Of a DNA stretch of 23,973 bases, positions 1 through 7,384 are shown piece by piece; within the stretch, counting starts at the first letter, position 1; the number at the start of each line of letters is the position of its first letter. The notes under the pieces are model-generated. The model did no database searches and had not been told where the DNA came from. It saw nothing but the letters and a program-made list of their open reading frames with translations. The position numbers and the translations under genes are program-made. Source of the DNA: Oscillospiraceae bacterium (GTDB taxonomy: Bacteria; Bacillota; Clostridia; Oscillospirales; Acutalibacteraceae); contig JAQXMV010000029.1 in assembly GCA_029013165.1 (NCBI GenBank), positions 1 through 23,973 of the forward strand. Reading direction: 5' to 3'.

Positions 1-2
1 AC

Positions 3-1298
3 TATCAACCTGAAATTGAAACTGCTTCACGAGAAAAAATCATTGAAATTCAGAATGATAAGATCAGGAAACAAGTGAAACATGTTTACGAAAATGTTGA
101 ATACTATCGTAAACTCATGGATGAAAAGGGTGTGAAACCCGCAGACATTCAGACGATCGACGACATCAAAAAACTCCCATTCCTGACAAAGGCGGACCTT
201 CGAGACGCTTATCCTTACGGACTTCTCGGTACAGACCTTAAGGACTGCGTCAGAATTCAGTCAACTTCAGGTACAACAGGCAAGAGAGTTGTCGCATTCT
301 ACACACAGAAGGATATCGACCTTTGGGAAGAATGCTGTGCCCGTGCAATCGTTGCCGCAGGCGGTACAAAAGACGATGTTTGTCAGGTTTGCTATGGCTA
401 CGGTCTTTTCACAGGCGGCCCCGGTCTTAACGGCGGTTCACACAAGGTAGGCTGTTTGACTCTTCCGATGTCGTCGGGCAATACAGAACGCCAGATCCAG
501 TTTATGATGGACCTCAAGTCAACCATTCTTTGCTGCACTCCCTCTTATGCCGCCTATATCGGCGAATCTCTTGCAGAAGCAGGATACAAGCCCGAGGACA
601 ACAGTCTTAAGGCAGGTATTTTCGGTGCAGAGCCTTGGACAGAGGAAATGAGAAGAAATATTGAAAAGAGCCTCGGTATTAAGGCTTATGATATTTACGG
701 CTTAACAGAAACAAGCGGTCCGGGTGTATCTTTTGAATGCTGTGAACAGAGCGGTATGCACATCAACGAAGACCACTTCTATGCCGAAATCATTGACCCC
801 GATACAGGCGAAGTTCTTCCCGAAGGAAGCAAGGGCGAACTTGTATTCACATCGCTTGACAAAGAAGCATTCCCCCTTCTTCGTTACAGAACAAGAGATA
901 TTTGTGTTCTTTCACGCAAAAAATGTTCTTGCGGCAGAACTCATGTTAAAATGAGCAAGCCTATGGGCAGAAGCGATGATATGCTTATCATACGCGGTGT
1001 CAATGTTTTCCCGAGTCAAATTGAAACCGTTCTTCTGAACGAGGGCTATACTCCTAACTATCAGATCGTTGTTGACAGAGTAAACAACAGCGACACGATT
1101 GATATCAATGTTGAACTTGCTCCCGAGCAATTCTCGGATAAAGTCAGCGAAACTCAGGCAAGAGAAAAGGCTCTTGAGGCTGCCATGCGCACCATGCTTG
1201 GCATCGGACCGAAGGTTCATCTTGTGGCACCCAAGTCTGTTGTCCGCAGTGAGGGCAAAGCAGTCAGAGTAATAGATAAGCGTAAGCTTCACGATTAA
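3..1298 (+). CDS. paaK: Phenylacetate-CoA ligase family protein (5' end cut by window)
   Basis: An adenylate-forming enzyme that activates an aryl acid such as phenylacetate or indoleacetate to its CoA thioester using ATP. The reading frame is open from base 3. The residues before the GTG at 75 (YQPEIET, then SREKIIEIQ) match the usual PaaK N-terminus, so the true start lies a few codons outside the window and the GTG is internal. Visible motifs are the P-loop-like STSGTTGK (bases 261-284), YGLTET (696-713), YRTRDI just before a CSCGRTH cysteine cluster (about 924-944), and the C-terminal hinge GRSDDMLIIRGVNVFPSQIE. An ACT-domain gene follows after 15 bases. In anaerobes this ligase-ACT pair commonly sits with indolepyruvate ferredoxin oxidoreductase genes and belongs to aromatic amino acid fermentation; those genes would lie upstream, unseen. 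The family call is firm and the exact substrate is inferred. Confidence 0.93.
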   Translation, partial: YQPEIETASREKIIEIQNDKIRKQVKHVYENVEYYRKLMDEKGVKPADIQTIDDIKKLPFLTKADLRDAYPYGLLGTDLKDCVRIQSTSGTTGKRVVAFYTQKDIDLWEECCARAIVAAGGTKDDVCQVCYGYGLFTGGPGLNGGSHKVGCLTLPMSSGNTERQIQFMMDLKSTILCCTPSYAAYIGESLAEAGYKPEDNSLKAGIFGAEPWTEEMRRNIEKSLGIKAYDIYGLTETSGPGVSFECCEQSGMHINEDHFYAEIIDPDTGEVLPEGSKGELVFTSLDKEAFPLLRYRTRDICVLSRKKCSCGRTHVKMSKPMGRSDDMLIIRGVNVFPSQIETVLLNEGYTPNYQIVVDRVNNSDTIDINVELAPEQFSDKVSETQAREKALEAAMRTMLGIGPKVHLVAPKSVVRSEGKAVRVIDKRKLHD

Positions 1299-1313
1299 CG
1301 GAGGGATCACAAT

Positions 1314-1733
1314 ATGGCTATTAAACAGTTATCAGTATTTGTTGAAAACAAACCCGGCAAACTCTTGGATATCGTTAAGGCCCTTGCCGAAGAAGATATT
1401 AACATCCGTGCTCTGAGTATTGCCGACACAAAGGATTTCGGTATTCTTCGTTTGATCGTTTCCGATACCGAAAAGGCAAAGGCAATTCTTTCGGAAGACT
1501 GTGTTGTTACGGTCACAAATGTTATTGCTGCCGAAATGAACGACAAAGCAGGTGCCTTGTCGACGATCTTAAATGCTTTTGCCGAGCCGAACATCAACAT
1601 TGAATATATGTATGCTTTCACAGCTTCTACCGAGCTTGGCGCTTATGTTGTGCTTCGTGTTGACAACAATGAGGCGGCTGAAAAAGTTCTCAAAGATAAC
1701 GGCATTGCATTTCTTGATAACGCAGCTATCTGA
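1314..1733 (+). CDS. Tandem ACT-domain protein
   Basis: A 139-residue protein built from two ACT modules of about 65-70 residues each. The first begins KQLSVFVENKPGKLLDIVKA and the second, after about residue 68, carries the matching phrase NDKAGALSTILNAFAE. ACT domains bind amino acids or similar small ligands and usually control a partner enzyme. The start follows a GGAGGG Shine-Dalgarno (about 1300) and lies 15 bases after the ligase stop, so the two genes are almost certainly cotranscribed. The likely role is sensing an aromatic amino acid or aryl acid for the ligase pathway; that is inference from the pairing, because no catalytic domain is present. Length and domain content are normal for the stand-alone ACT proteins found beside paaK in Clostridia. 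Confidence 0.88.
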   Translation: MAIKQLSVFVENKPGKLLDIVKALAEEDINIRALSIADTKDFGILRLIVSDTEKAKAILSEDCVVTVTNVIAAEMNDKAGALSTILNAFAEPNINIEYMYAFTASTELGAYVVLRVDNNEAAEKVLKDNGIAFLDNAAI

Positions 1734-1797
1734 CAAAGGAATCATTGATGGCACCCGGCCTTGCTGCCATTTGCTGACAGATTTTTGACATGAAATT

Positions 1798-1834
1798 CGC
1801 CCTGAAATATTTGCTTCGCAAATATTTCAGGGCG
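1798..1834 (+). terminator. Perfect 17-bp hairpin after the ACT gene
   Basis: Bases 1798-1814 and 1818-1834 are exact reverse complements around a TTC loop, set 65 bases after the ACT stop. The stem is long, but no clean T-run follows (TCAGCTATTTTATAT), so it may be a weak terminator, a processing site or a repeat. A second, bulged hairpin lies at 1856-1884 (arms 1856-1861/1879-1884 and 1867-1870/1875-1878). Nothing coding was seen in 1734-1948. Confidence 0.45.
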
Positions 1835-1948
1835 TCAGCTATTTTATATACGCAGGATATTATGCTCGCCGTAAGGCGAATATCACACAAAAAGCAAAAC
1901 AAAAAAGATGTGCGCAGATATATTCTGTTACGCTCTGCTCGTTGCGAG

Positions 1949-1977
1949 TTGACATTGTTTTGTTTCAGAGCTATAAT
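1949..1977 (+). promoter_or_regulatory. Consensus sigma-A promoter of the secreted hydrolase
   Basis: TTGACA at 1949-1954 and TATAAT at 1972-1977 are separated by exactly 17 bases. Transcription would start near 1984, leaving a leader of about 25 bases that contains the GGGAGG Shine-Dalgarno. A full consensus match predicts strong constitutive expression. Confidence 0.85.
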
Positions 1978-2008
1978 ATGAGCAGTAATAAATGGGAGGA
2001 TAACAGTT

Positions 2009-3013
2009 ATGAAAAAAGTAATTTCATTTGTTTTATGCTTTGCGATGCTTATGGGCACTTTCTGCCTTGGCGCAAACGCATTGAGCATCGAAGCGTCAAC
2101 AGACGAACTCAACGCGCTTTTTCTTGACGGAGAGTACGAGGGCATGGATTGTGTTTACTATTCACCGGTGAAAACGGGTGACACAACGAAGTATCCCCTT
2201 TTCGTGTGGCTTCACGGTAATGCTTCGGGTACCGAGCCTCGCCGTCAGCTTAAATACAGACGCTTCTGTAATTGGGCAAGTGACGAATTTCAGGCTCGTT
2301 TCCAAAATGCAGGAGGCTGTATTCTTTTCGCTCCCCGTTCAAACGGAGCTACAAATTCGTGGAGTGAAATCACCACCGCACACCTCAAGAGGATGATTGA
2401 TGCGTTCATCAGTGACCACAAAAATAATATTGATATGACACGAATCTATATCAGCGGCTATTCCGTTGGCGCGGATATGACATGGAGTATGCTGCTTGCT
2501 TACCCCGATTTTTTTGCCGCCGGTATTCCCTGTTCTGCCATCACACCTCCGACAACTTCAGAGGTTTCAAAGCTCTGTGACACTTCCGTGTGGATGATAA
2601 ACTGCGATATAGATTTCTGGGCAGGTGCTAAAACAAGTTCCATAAAGCCTGTTTTCAACGCAATCAAAGAATCATCCCACCGTAAAGACGGCGTTAGACT
2701 AACGAGTCTTTCTCAGGTTGTGCTTGCCAATGGCAACAAGCAGGGCAGTTACCAAGAGGAGCACTACACCTGGGAGACAGTCACCTATGATATGCACATG
2801 AACGATCATGTTACGCCTTATAAATATGCAACCACCATTGACGGAAACGGCCAAGCAATCAGCTTTGAGAATCCGGAAGAGGGCGTAATCTCATGGCTTT
2901 CGCAGCAGACAAATCATAAGGCTGACGAGAGCAACGGCGATTCAGGATTTAAGTCTTTCTTTAATAAGATCATTGAATTCTTTAAGAATCTTTTCAGAAT
3001 TTTCTTCAGTTAA
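2009..3013 (+). CDS. Secreted alpha/beta hydrolase (esterase / PHB-depolymerase-like)
   Basis: A 334-residue exported protein. Residues 1-25 form a signal peptide (KK, hydrophobic core, cleavage near GANALS). The mature part has the alpha/beta hydrolase layout: an early strand ending FVWLHGNASG (oxyanion-hole region), the nucleophile elbow GYSVGAD carrying Ser, a later DIDFWAG acidic segment and a late His in YTWETVTYDMHMNDH. The family hydrolyses ester bonds, for example feruloyl or acetyl groups on plant polysaccharides; the substrate here is not shown. After about residue 300 a polar spacer (ADESNGDSG) leads to a strongly amphipathic Phe-rich tail, FFNKIIEFFKNLFRIFF, that is not part of the catalytic fold and may attach the enzyme to membrane or wall. 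It is monocistronic, between its own promoter and a terminator. Confidence 0.85.
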   Translation: MKKVISFVLCFAMLMGTFCLGANALSIEASTDELNALFLDGEYEGMDCVYYSPVKTGDTTKYPLFVWLHGNASGTEPRRQLKYRRFCNWASDEFQARFQNAGGCILFAPRSNGATNSWSEITTAHLKRMIDAFISDHKNNIDMTRIYISGYSVGADMTWSMLLAYPDFFAAGIPCSAITPPTTSEVSKLCDTSVWMINCDIDFWAGAKTSSIKPVFNAIKESSHRKDGVRLTSLSQVVLANGNKQGSYQEEHYTWETVTYDMHMNDHVTPYKYATTIDGNGQAISFENPEEGVISWLSQQTNHKADESNGDSGFKSFFNKIIEFFKNLFRIFFS

Positions 3014-3065
3014 TTTCAACCATGAGGGACGGTCTTGGTGAGATAGCTCCTCCTCAGGTTATCGA

Positions 3066-3106
3066 AAAACCGTGTTTTGCTTGATTGCAAGACACGGTTT
3101 TTTTTG
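3066..3106 (+). terminator. Rho-independent terminator of the secreted hydrolase
   Basis: Arms at 3066-3080 and 3087-3101 pair with a single G-U wobble and run straight into eight or more T residues. It sits about 50 bases after the hydrolase stop. Confidence 0.9.
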
Positions 3107-3117
3107 ACAGTTCGTCC

Positions 3118-3175
3118 AGCTAATTTTTATTAGCCGGTCTTTCTTGCGGTATTTTTGACCATCTCCGTAAAAGGA
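3118..3175 (+). repeat. 57-bp dispersed repeat, left copy
   Basis: This stretch matches 9324-9381 in the same orientation at roughly 85% by eye, with one single-base indel. Both copies begin with the near-palindrome GCTAATTYTTATTAGC and continue through TTTCTTGCGGTA to CATCTCC. The left copy overlaps the 3' end of the GyrI-like pseudogene. The two copies bracket the 3.1-9.4 kb region. Confidence 0.65.
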
Positions 3176-3485
3176 GTCAGCATTTTCTCCATGTACAGAA
3201 TTCCTGTTACCATCATGGTCGAAACGATTTCAGCCGCTTCGTACTCGTTTTGCTCGATGGGCTTACAGATCGGCACCCAGATGCCGCATTCGTAGTCGGG
3301 GCTTTTCATGTCGCCGGGGGAATAGGTCTCCAGCATAGCATTTCCGTTTGCCATAGCCGGGCGTACTTCTGCGCATATTCCTTGTCCCAAAACTCGGGGC
3401 ATTTCTGATAACCCTCCTCCGGCCGAATGGCGGTGGAAAAACCGATGAAGGTCATGGCCGGTTTGTGTTCATAGGTAACTTTCAT
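3130..3485 (-). pseudogene. GyrI-like / AraC effector-binding domain protein, internally deleted
   Basis: The gene starts at the minus-strand ATG 3485-3483 behind an AAGGAGATA Shine-Dalgarno. It reads MKVTYEHKPAMTFIGFSTAI, continues to PEFWDKEYAQKYARLWQT, and then leaves frame. A second frame resumes at about 3350 with ANGNAMLETYSPGD, followed by PDYECGIWVPI, which is the C-terminal part of the same family. Intact members have roughly 80-90 residues between these two parts (FGICAD, FEYWIAG and similar), so an internal deletion fused the ends out of frame. The residues after GIWVPI do not look like the family's normal short tail. Intact relatives bind small hydrophobic ligands and act as stand-alone sensors. 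A functional product is unlikely. Confidence 0.8.
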
Positions 3486-3566
3486 TTGTATATCTCCTTG
3501 TCTATTTGACTATCTTTAACCACTTCTTTTGTTTTTATTGCTTTACTCAAAAATTAACCTTCCTTA

Positions 3567-3595
3567 TTGATTTTATTTTCATTGGTGTGTATAAT
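3567..3595 (+). promoter_or_regulatory. Promoter of the ABM-domain gene
   Basis: TTGATT at 3567-3572 and TATAAT at 3590-3595 are 17 bases apart. The predicted start of transcription is near 3602. That leaves only about 10 bases before the upstream TTG at 3612, which argues that translation begins after the Shine-Dalgarno at 3635. Confidence 0.75.
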
Positions 3596-3647
3596 GAGAT
3601 ATGTAAAGTAATTGAGAGATAAATCGGAATTTGTGGAGGTACTAAGT

Positions 3648-3980
3648 ATAGCTATTACGATAAATATTTACTATACAGGCGAAAATGGAAATGCCCGAAA
3701 ATTTGCAGAGGAAATGATTTCAAGTGGGATTGTCCATAACATTCGTGCGGAAAGCGGAAATATCCGGTATGAATATTTCTTCCCGATGGAAGATGAAGAA
3801 ACAGTGCTATTGATTGATTGTTGGGAAAGCCAACATTCCATCGATCTTCATCATGCTTCTCCAATGATGGGACAAATTATGAAGTTGAGAGAAAAATATA
3901 ATCTTTCTATGAGAGTAGAACGATATATTTTAGATGAAGATGGAATTCCAACCGGCGATCAGAAATTCATAAGAAGATAA
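3648..3980 (+). CDS. Antibiotic biosynthesis monooxygenase (ABM)-domain protein with apparent AUA start
   Basis: A roughly 110-residue protein of the ABM/dimeric alpha-beta barrel family. It begins with the strand AITINIYYTG, has RYEYFFPM and VLLIDCWESQHSIDLHHASPMM, and ends VERYILDEDG...FIRR. Relatives include putative quinol monooxygenases and heme-degrading folds; no cofactor can be assigned. In related proteins as I recall them, the first residues read MAITINIYYTG. Here the codon in the Met position is ATA (3648-3650), seven bases after a GGAGGT Shine-Dalgarno at 3635-3640. The same frame could begin at TTG 3612 or GTG 3633, but 3612 sits about 10 bases after the predicted transcription start and 3633 overlaps the Shine-Dalgarno. 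The gene either uses a rare AUA start or has recently lost efficient initiation. Confidence 0.75.
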   Translation: MAITINIYYTGENGNARKFAEEMISSGIVHNIRAESGNIRYEYFFPMEDEETVLLIDCWESQHSIDLHHASPMMGQIMKLREKYNLSMRVERYILDEDGIPTGDQKFIRR

Positions 3981-4059
3981 TTTAATAAAATAAGAGGTTG
4001 CCATAAAGCCAAAGAGCTGCAAGTGTTTTTAGGTTGATTCCCAGTCAGTCGCCGATATA

Positions 4060-4087
4060 TTGAATACATGATTTTATTAACTATAAT
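4060..4087 (+). promoter_or_regulatory. Likely promoter of the GH5 remnant / transporter unit
   Basis: TTGAAT at 4060-4065 and TATAAT at 4082-4087 are 16 bases apart. It precedes the AAGGGGTGAT Shine-Dalgarno and ATG of the decayed cellulase. It may now serve mainly the symporter gene downstream. Confidence 0.55.
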
Positions 4088-4106
4088 TTACTTAAGGGGT
4101 GATAGT

Positions 4107-4493
4107 ATGAGTTCGTTCAAAAAAACAATATGCTATGCTTAATTTTAGTGTCATTAATGGTATTTGTTATAGGAGGCTGTCAAGGCAGAAAGCATTGCTG
4201 TTACGAAAGCGATTTGGACGCAGATTGCAAATACATTTAAGTATTATGATAACAGAATTATCGTATCCGTTCATGCTTATAAGCCGTACGATTTTTCCAT
4301 GAATCCCGACGACAATACCAAATTTAATTTTAAGGATAAAAAAGAACTTTATTTGATTTTCAAAAACATTGACAGACTGTTTTTGAAAAGAAAAATACCT
4401 GTAATAATCGGTGAAGAAAACTTCGGTCTGTACAACAGACAAAACGGAACATGGTTTTCTTCAGATTTTGCAAAGGCATATACGAAAAGGTAA
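4107..4493 (+). pseudogene. GH5 endoglucanase lipoprotein, decayed
   Basis: Three pieces of one gene are visible. ATG 4107 reads MSSFKK and stops at TAA 4140. In another frame the lipoprotein signal continues as LCLILVSLMVFVIGGC, whose lipobox cysteine is at 4178-4180; a run of seven A residues near 4119 is the obvious slippage point. From 4182 the first frame resumes with AIWTQIANTFKYYDN, which in GH5 cellulases precedes the acid/base segment (LIFExxNEPR). That segment is missing, and the sequence jumps to RIIVSVHAYKPYDF and then IPVIIGEENFG, which contains the GH5 nucleophile Glu, ending at 4493. Intact GH5 catalytic domains need about 300 residues, and only about 100 remain. At least one frameshift and two deletions are therefore implied. 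The product would have been a surface cellulase feeding the symporter downstream. Confidence 0.8.
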
Positions 4494-4526
4494 TCACAAC
4501 AATGAAAGGATGACGGAAAAGTAAAA

Positions 4527-6698
4527 ATGAATTTAATCAGAGATGGCATTAGTATGCTCAAAAATGTTAAAACATATTGGAAAGAACCGCCCGCAGGCAA
4601 ATATATGACTTTTAAAGAAATTTTTGCATATTCGGTCGGTGGTTTGGGTGCTTATTCCATTTTTACGATGGCACAGGCGTTGCTTCTTTCAACTACGAAT
4701 TTTATAATCGGTAATACCATCGGTATTCAGCCGATGCACATTTATATAATGTATGTAATTTCAGTTATTACGAACATTCCGCTTACTATGGTAAGAGCGA
4801 ACATGGTAGATAATGTCAGGTACAAAGAAGGTAAATACCGTCCGTATCTGCTTCGTATGGGCATACCTACAATTCTTCTTTCGCTTTTGTTTGTATTTAC
4901 TCCTTATGCAAAAGTCAGCTACATATGGCGCTGTATCTTTATATTTATTTATAATTTCGGCTTACAGTTTTTCTATAACTTCTTTTATGACGCTTATGAA
5001 AATCTTATTCATGTGCTATCGCCTAATTCGCAGGAACGCACAAACGTTACCTCAATAAAGAGTATGATTTACTCATTATCGCCCACAGCTACGAATTTTA
5101 TTATTCCGCTTATTGCTAAAAAAGTTGCAGACGGCAACATTTACGATTTAAAGGTTTATCAGTGGCTTTATCCGTTCATTTCGGTTGTCGGCGTTGCACT
5201 CATTATCCTTGTTTATGCAGGAACCGAGGAAAAAATTGTTGTTGCCAAAACGCATACAATTAAAATTAAATTTATTGATGCCCTTCGTGAAGTTGCAAAA
5301 AACAAATACTTTTGGATTATCTCAATTGCAGGATGGCTCGGCTTTCTTGAAACCTGCACTTGGATGATTCTTCAATGGCTTTATAATTACGCCAAAGCGT
5401 GCACTCCCGAACAGTATTCCATGATCACGCTTATCCGCGGTACCGCTTACGGTTGGGGATTGGTTCTCGCTCCTTCATTTATCAAAAGATGGGGAAAGAA
5501 AAAGGTTCTTATTGTTACTAATATATTCAATGTTATTTGCCTTGCAATGATTTATCCGTCGCTTGGCTCAATCTGGACTGTTTTGATTTGGATGTATTTC
5601 AATGCAGTTGCCGACTCGTTTATACTCGTTCTCAACCCTGCAATTCAGGCAGATATACGCGACTATCAGCATTATAAAAGCGGCGAAAGAATTGACGGTA
5701 TGTTCGGTGCAGTTGCATTGATAGGCTCTTTTATTACAATGGCAACAAGCTCCGTACTGCCTGCAGTTTATGAAAAATTCGGCATTTATCAGGGTAACGG
5801 CTATGAAAATATGTATGATGTTCTTTATGATTGGGATACATTTTATAAGCTTTGCGGCGTCCTTGTAATTCTGTCAGTGGTCGGAGCCGCACTTAATGTT
5901 ATACCTTATTTCTTCTATGATTTAACCGAAACAAAGCAGAAATCAATCATCAAAATTCTCCAAATTCGTGCAATGTTTGAGGATTACGGAAACGGTGTTC
6001 TTAAAGATGAGGATATGATAAGCACAATGGAGCTTATTCGTGACTCAAAACGCAAAATTAAAGAAGGCAGGAAAGATATTACCTTGCTTAAACAGCATAA
6101 AGCGTCAAAGCAGGAAATCAAGCAAGCCCATGAATTCAACGAACAGGTGGAAATTTCATACGCCGTTATGGAAGAGCTGGAGCGTTTCACCAAGCCACAG
6201 GCTCTTGCAAGGCTTGAATGGGCGAAAGAAGTTACGGCGGCAGGCATTAACGGCATCTCAAATATATCAAAGCGTCAGCTTGAGAGGGCAAAAAATCTTC
6301 CGAAAAATACAAAAGAGGAAACAGCAATACGCAAAGAAGCCATCGCTGACGCAAAACTGGCTATTAGATGCAAAAAAGCGGCAGACAAATATTACGTAAA
6401 CGGAATTAAGCCTTATGATGAAAATGAGCTGAATGCACTTTACGAAAAAGAAAAAGCTTTAATGGAAAGAAAATCTGCATTGCTTAAAGAAAAAGGTGAA
6501 AAAGACAAGATTGCACAACTGTCAGGAAAGCTTAAAACGATTTCAAAAGAAATAAAGCTTAAACAGCAGGAATATCAGCACTTTTTCGAAAGCACGAAGG
6601 TTTATTTTGAGGCGAAAAAATACATCGAGCAGGCAGAAAATTATGCCCGTTTCGGTGAAATCGATACAATGTACAGTGCTGCTGCAGTCAATAAATAA
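4527..6698 (+). CDS. GPH-family (MFS_2) sugar:cation symporter with C-terminal coiled coil
   Basis: A 723-residue inner-membrane transporter. Residues about 30-480 hold roughly twelve hydrophobic segments in the glycoside-pentoside-hexuronide symporter pattern, including the loop R(A)NMVDNVRYKEGKYRPYLLR between helices 2 and 3 and a later RWGKKKVLI loop. In this family such loops follow D-x-x-x-x-x-x-G-R/K-x-R/Y-P forms. Residues about 490-723 are soluble, rich in Lys, Glu, Ala and Gln, and heptad-like (KKAADKYY, EKEKALMERKSALLKEK). This cytoplasmic coiled-coil tail of about 230 residues is not part of the standard 450-480-residue symporter. The gene lies 33 bases after the GH5 remnant, so the likely substrate is a beta-glucan oligosaccharide; that is inference. 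A terminator follows at 6744. Confidence 0.85.
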   Translation: MNLIRDGISMLKNVKTYWKEPPAGKYMTFKEIFAYSVGGLGAYSIFTMAQALLLSTTNFIIGNTIGIQPMHIYIMYVISVITNIPLTMVRANMVDNVRYKEGKYRPYLLRMGIPTILLSLLFVFTPYAKVSYIWRCIFIFIYNFGLQFFYNFFYDAYENLIHVLSPNSQERTNVTSIKSMIYSLSPTATNFIIPLIAKKVADGNIYDLKVYQWLYPFISVVGVALIILVYAGTEEKIVVAKTHTIKIKFIDALREVAKNKYFWIISIAGWLGFLETCTWMILQWLYNYAKACTPEQYSMITLIRGTAYGWGLVLAPSFIKRWGKKKVLIVTNIFNVICLAMIYPSLGSIWTVLIWMYFNAVADSFILVLNPAIQADIRDYQHYKSGERIDGMFGAVALIGSFITMATSSVLPAVYEKFGIYQGNGYENMYDVLYDWDTFYKLCGVLVILSVVGAALNVIPYFFYDLTETKQKSIIKILQIRAMFEDYGNGVLKDEDMISTMELIRDSKRKIKEGRKDITLLKQHKASKQEIKQAHEFNEQVEISYAVMEELERFTKPQALARLEWAKEVTAAGINGISNISKRQLERAKNLPKNTKEETAIRKEAIADAKLAIRCKKAADKYYVNGIKPYDENELNALYEKEKALMERKSALLKEKGEKDKIAQLSGKLKTISKEIKLKQQEYQHFFESTKVYFEAKKYIEQAENYARFGEIDTMYSAAAVNK

Positions 6699-6743
6699 AC
6701 TGCTTAGGATAACGGTAATAATAGCTCTAAGCAATAACAAGAA

Positions 6744-6781
6744 ATCCCTCAACCGATTACTCAGTTGAGGGATGTTTTTTT
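6744..6781 (+). terminator. Rho-independent terminator of the symporter gene
   Basis: A perfect 10-bp stem (6744-6753 with 6764-6773) is followed by GTTTTTTTA. It lies 45 bases past the symporter stop. Confidence 0.92.
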
Positions 6782-7085
6782 ACACCTTTTGCAATTTTTA
6801 TTCTCATTACTTTCAAGTTTCAAGTGCCTTTATATTCTTTTTGTAAATTTGCTTTACCGGGGCTTGTAAAATTTCTGTACTTATGTTTGCAAGTTTTTGA
6901 CCACAATTATGACCACAACAGAAAAAACGAGGGTGAGCAAAGAGTTCGCCAAACGAATTTTTATGTTGTGGGGAGTGCGAGAACCCGTTTTCGTGGTTCG
7001 GAATTAACCCCTTCACTTGTTTGAAATGGGAGAGCGTTTTTTTGGGGGTGTTTTTTCAAAATTTCTTGAAAAAATTTTTTTGCAA
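6782..7085. other. Gene-free AT-rich stretch
   Basis: No open frame here has a credible start, Shine-Dalgarno or recognisable motif. A short direct repeat TGACCACAA lies near 6898 and 6910. On the minus strand the same bases read CGHNCGQK, a word I associate loosely with the ends of some Clostridia tyrosine recombinases; that is too little to call a remnant. T- and A-runs dominate 7034-7090. Confidence 0.4.
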
Positions 7086-7129
7086 ACAAAAAAGCCGTCT
7101 TTCTCACTGTTATCAGCGAAAAAGACGGC
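7086..7129 (-). terminator. Orphan minus-strand terminator
   Basis: A perfect 9-bp stem, GCCGTCTTT (7094-7102) with AAAGACGGC (7121-7129), is followed on the minus strand by six T residues. No minus-strand gene lies to its right before the riboswitch, so the gene it served seems to have been lost or moved. Confidence 0.75.
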
Positions 7130-7213
7130 AGGTAGAAATATTCATAATTTTGATGTATAATGGAGAATCAAGAGTAAGACAAACCGGAATTTGGCGGTGA
7201 GCGGAAAGGTTGC

Positions 7214-7242
7214 TTGACAGAATAGACACTTAATGATAAAAT
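7214..7242 (+). promoter_or_regulatory. Promoter of the Mn riboswitch-mntP operon
   Basis: TTGACA at 7214-7219 and TAAAAT at 7237-7242 are 17 bases apart. Transcription would start near 7249, just before the riboswitch P1 stem at 7259. Confidence 0.82.
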
Positions 7243-7254
7243 GTTATCAATAAA

Positions 7255-7347
7255 ATCCCATGAGGGAGTAGCAAGCGTATATCGTAGCAAGTCAACATAC
7301 TGACCGCAAGGTCTGGCTTGTTTTAAATTGCGAGACTCATGTATAAG
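7255..7347 (+). promoter_or_regulatory. yybP-ykoY manganese riboswitch
   Basis: The aptamer shows the conserved pieces of this class in order: P1 strand CATGAG (7259-7264), GGGAGTAGC, then AGTCAACATACTGACC, a GACC-GCAA-GGTC hairpin, GGCTTG, the loop GCGAGACT, and the closing P1 strand CTCATG (7336-7341). The class binds Mn2+ directly and controls manganese-efflux genes such as mntP, which is the first gene downstream. The expression platform is the switch between hairpin 7338-7361, an 8-nt pairing of 7351-7358 with 7391-7398, and the terminator at 7385. Confidence 0.93.
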
Positions 7348-7384
7348 TAGAACTATACATGAAGTCTATATATTCCAAATATGT

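Noticed and set aside
6813..7024. Frames on both strands that loosely recall integrase C-termini (CGHNCGQK)
   Set aside because: Only a short word matches memory; no catalytic Arg/Tyr region is present, so a recombinase remnant cannot be supported.
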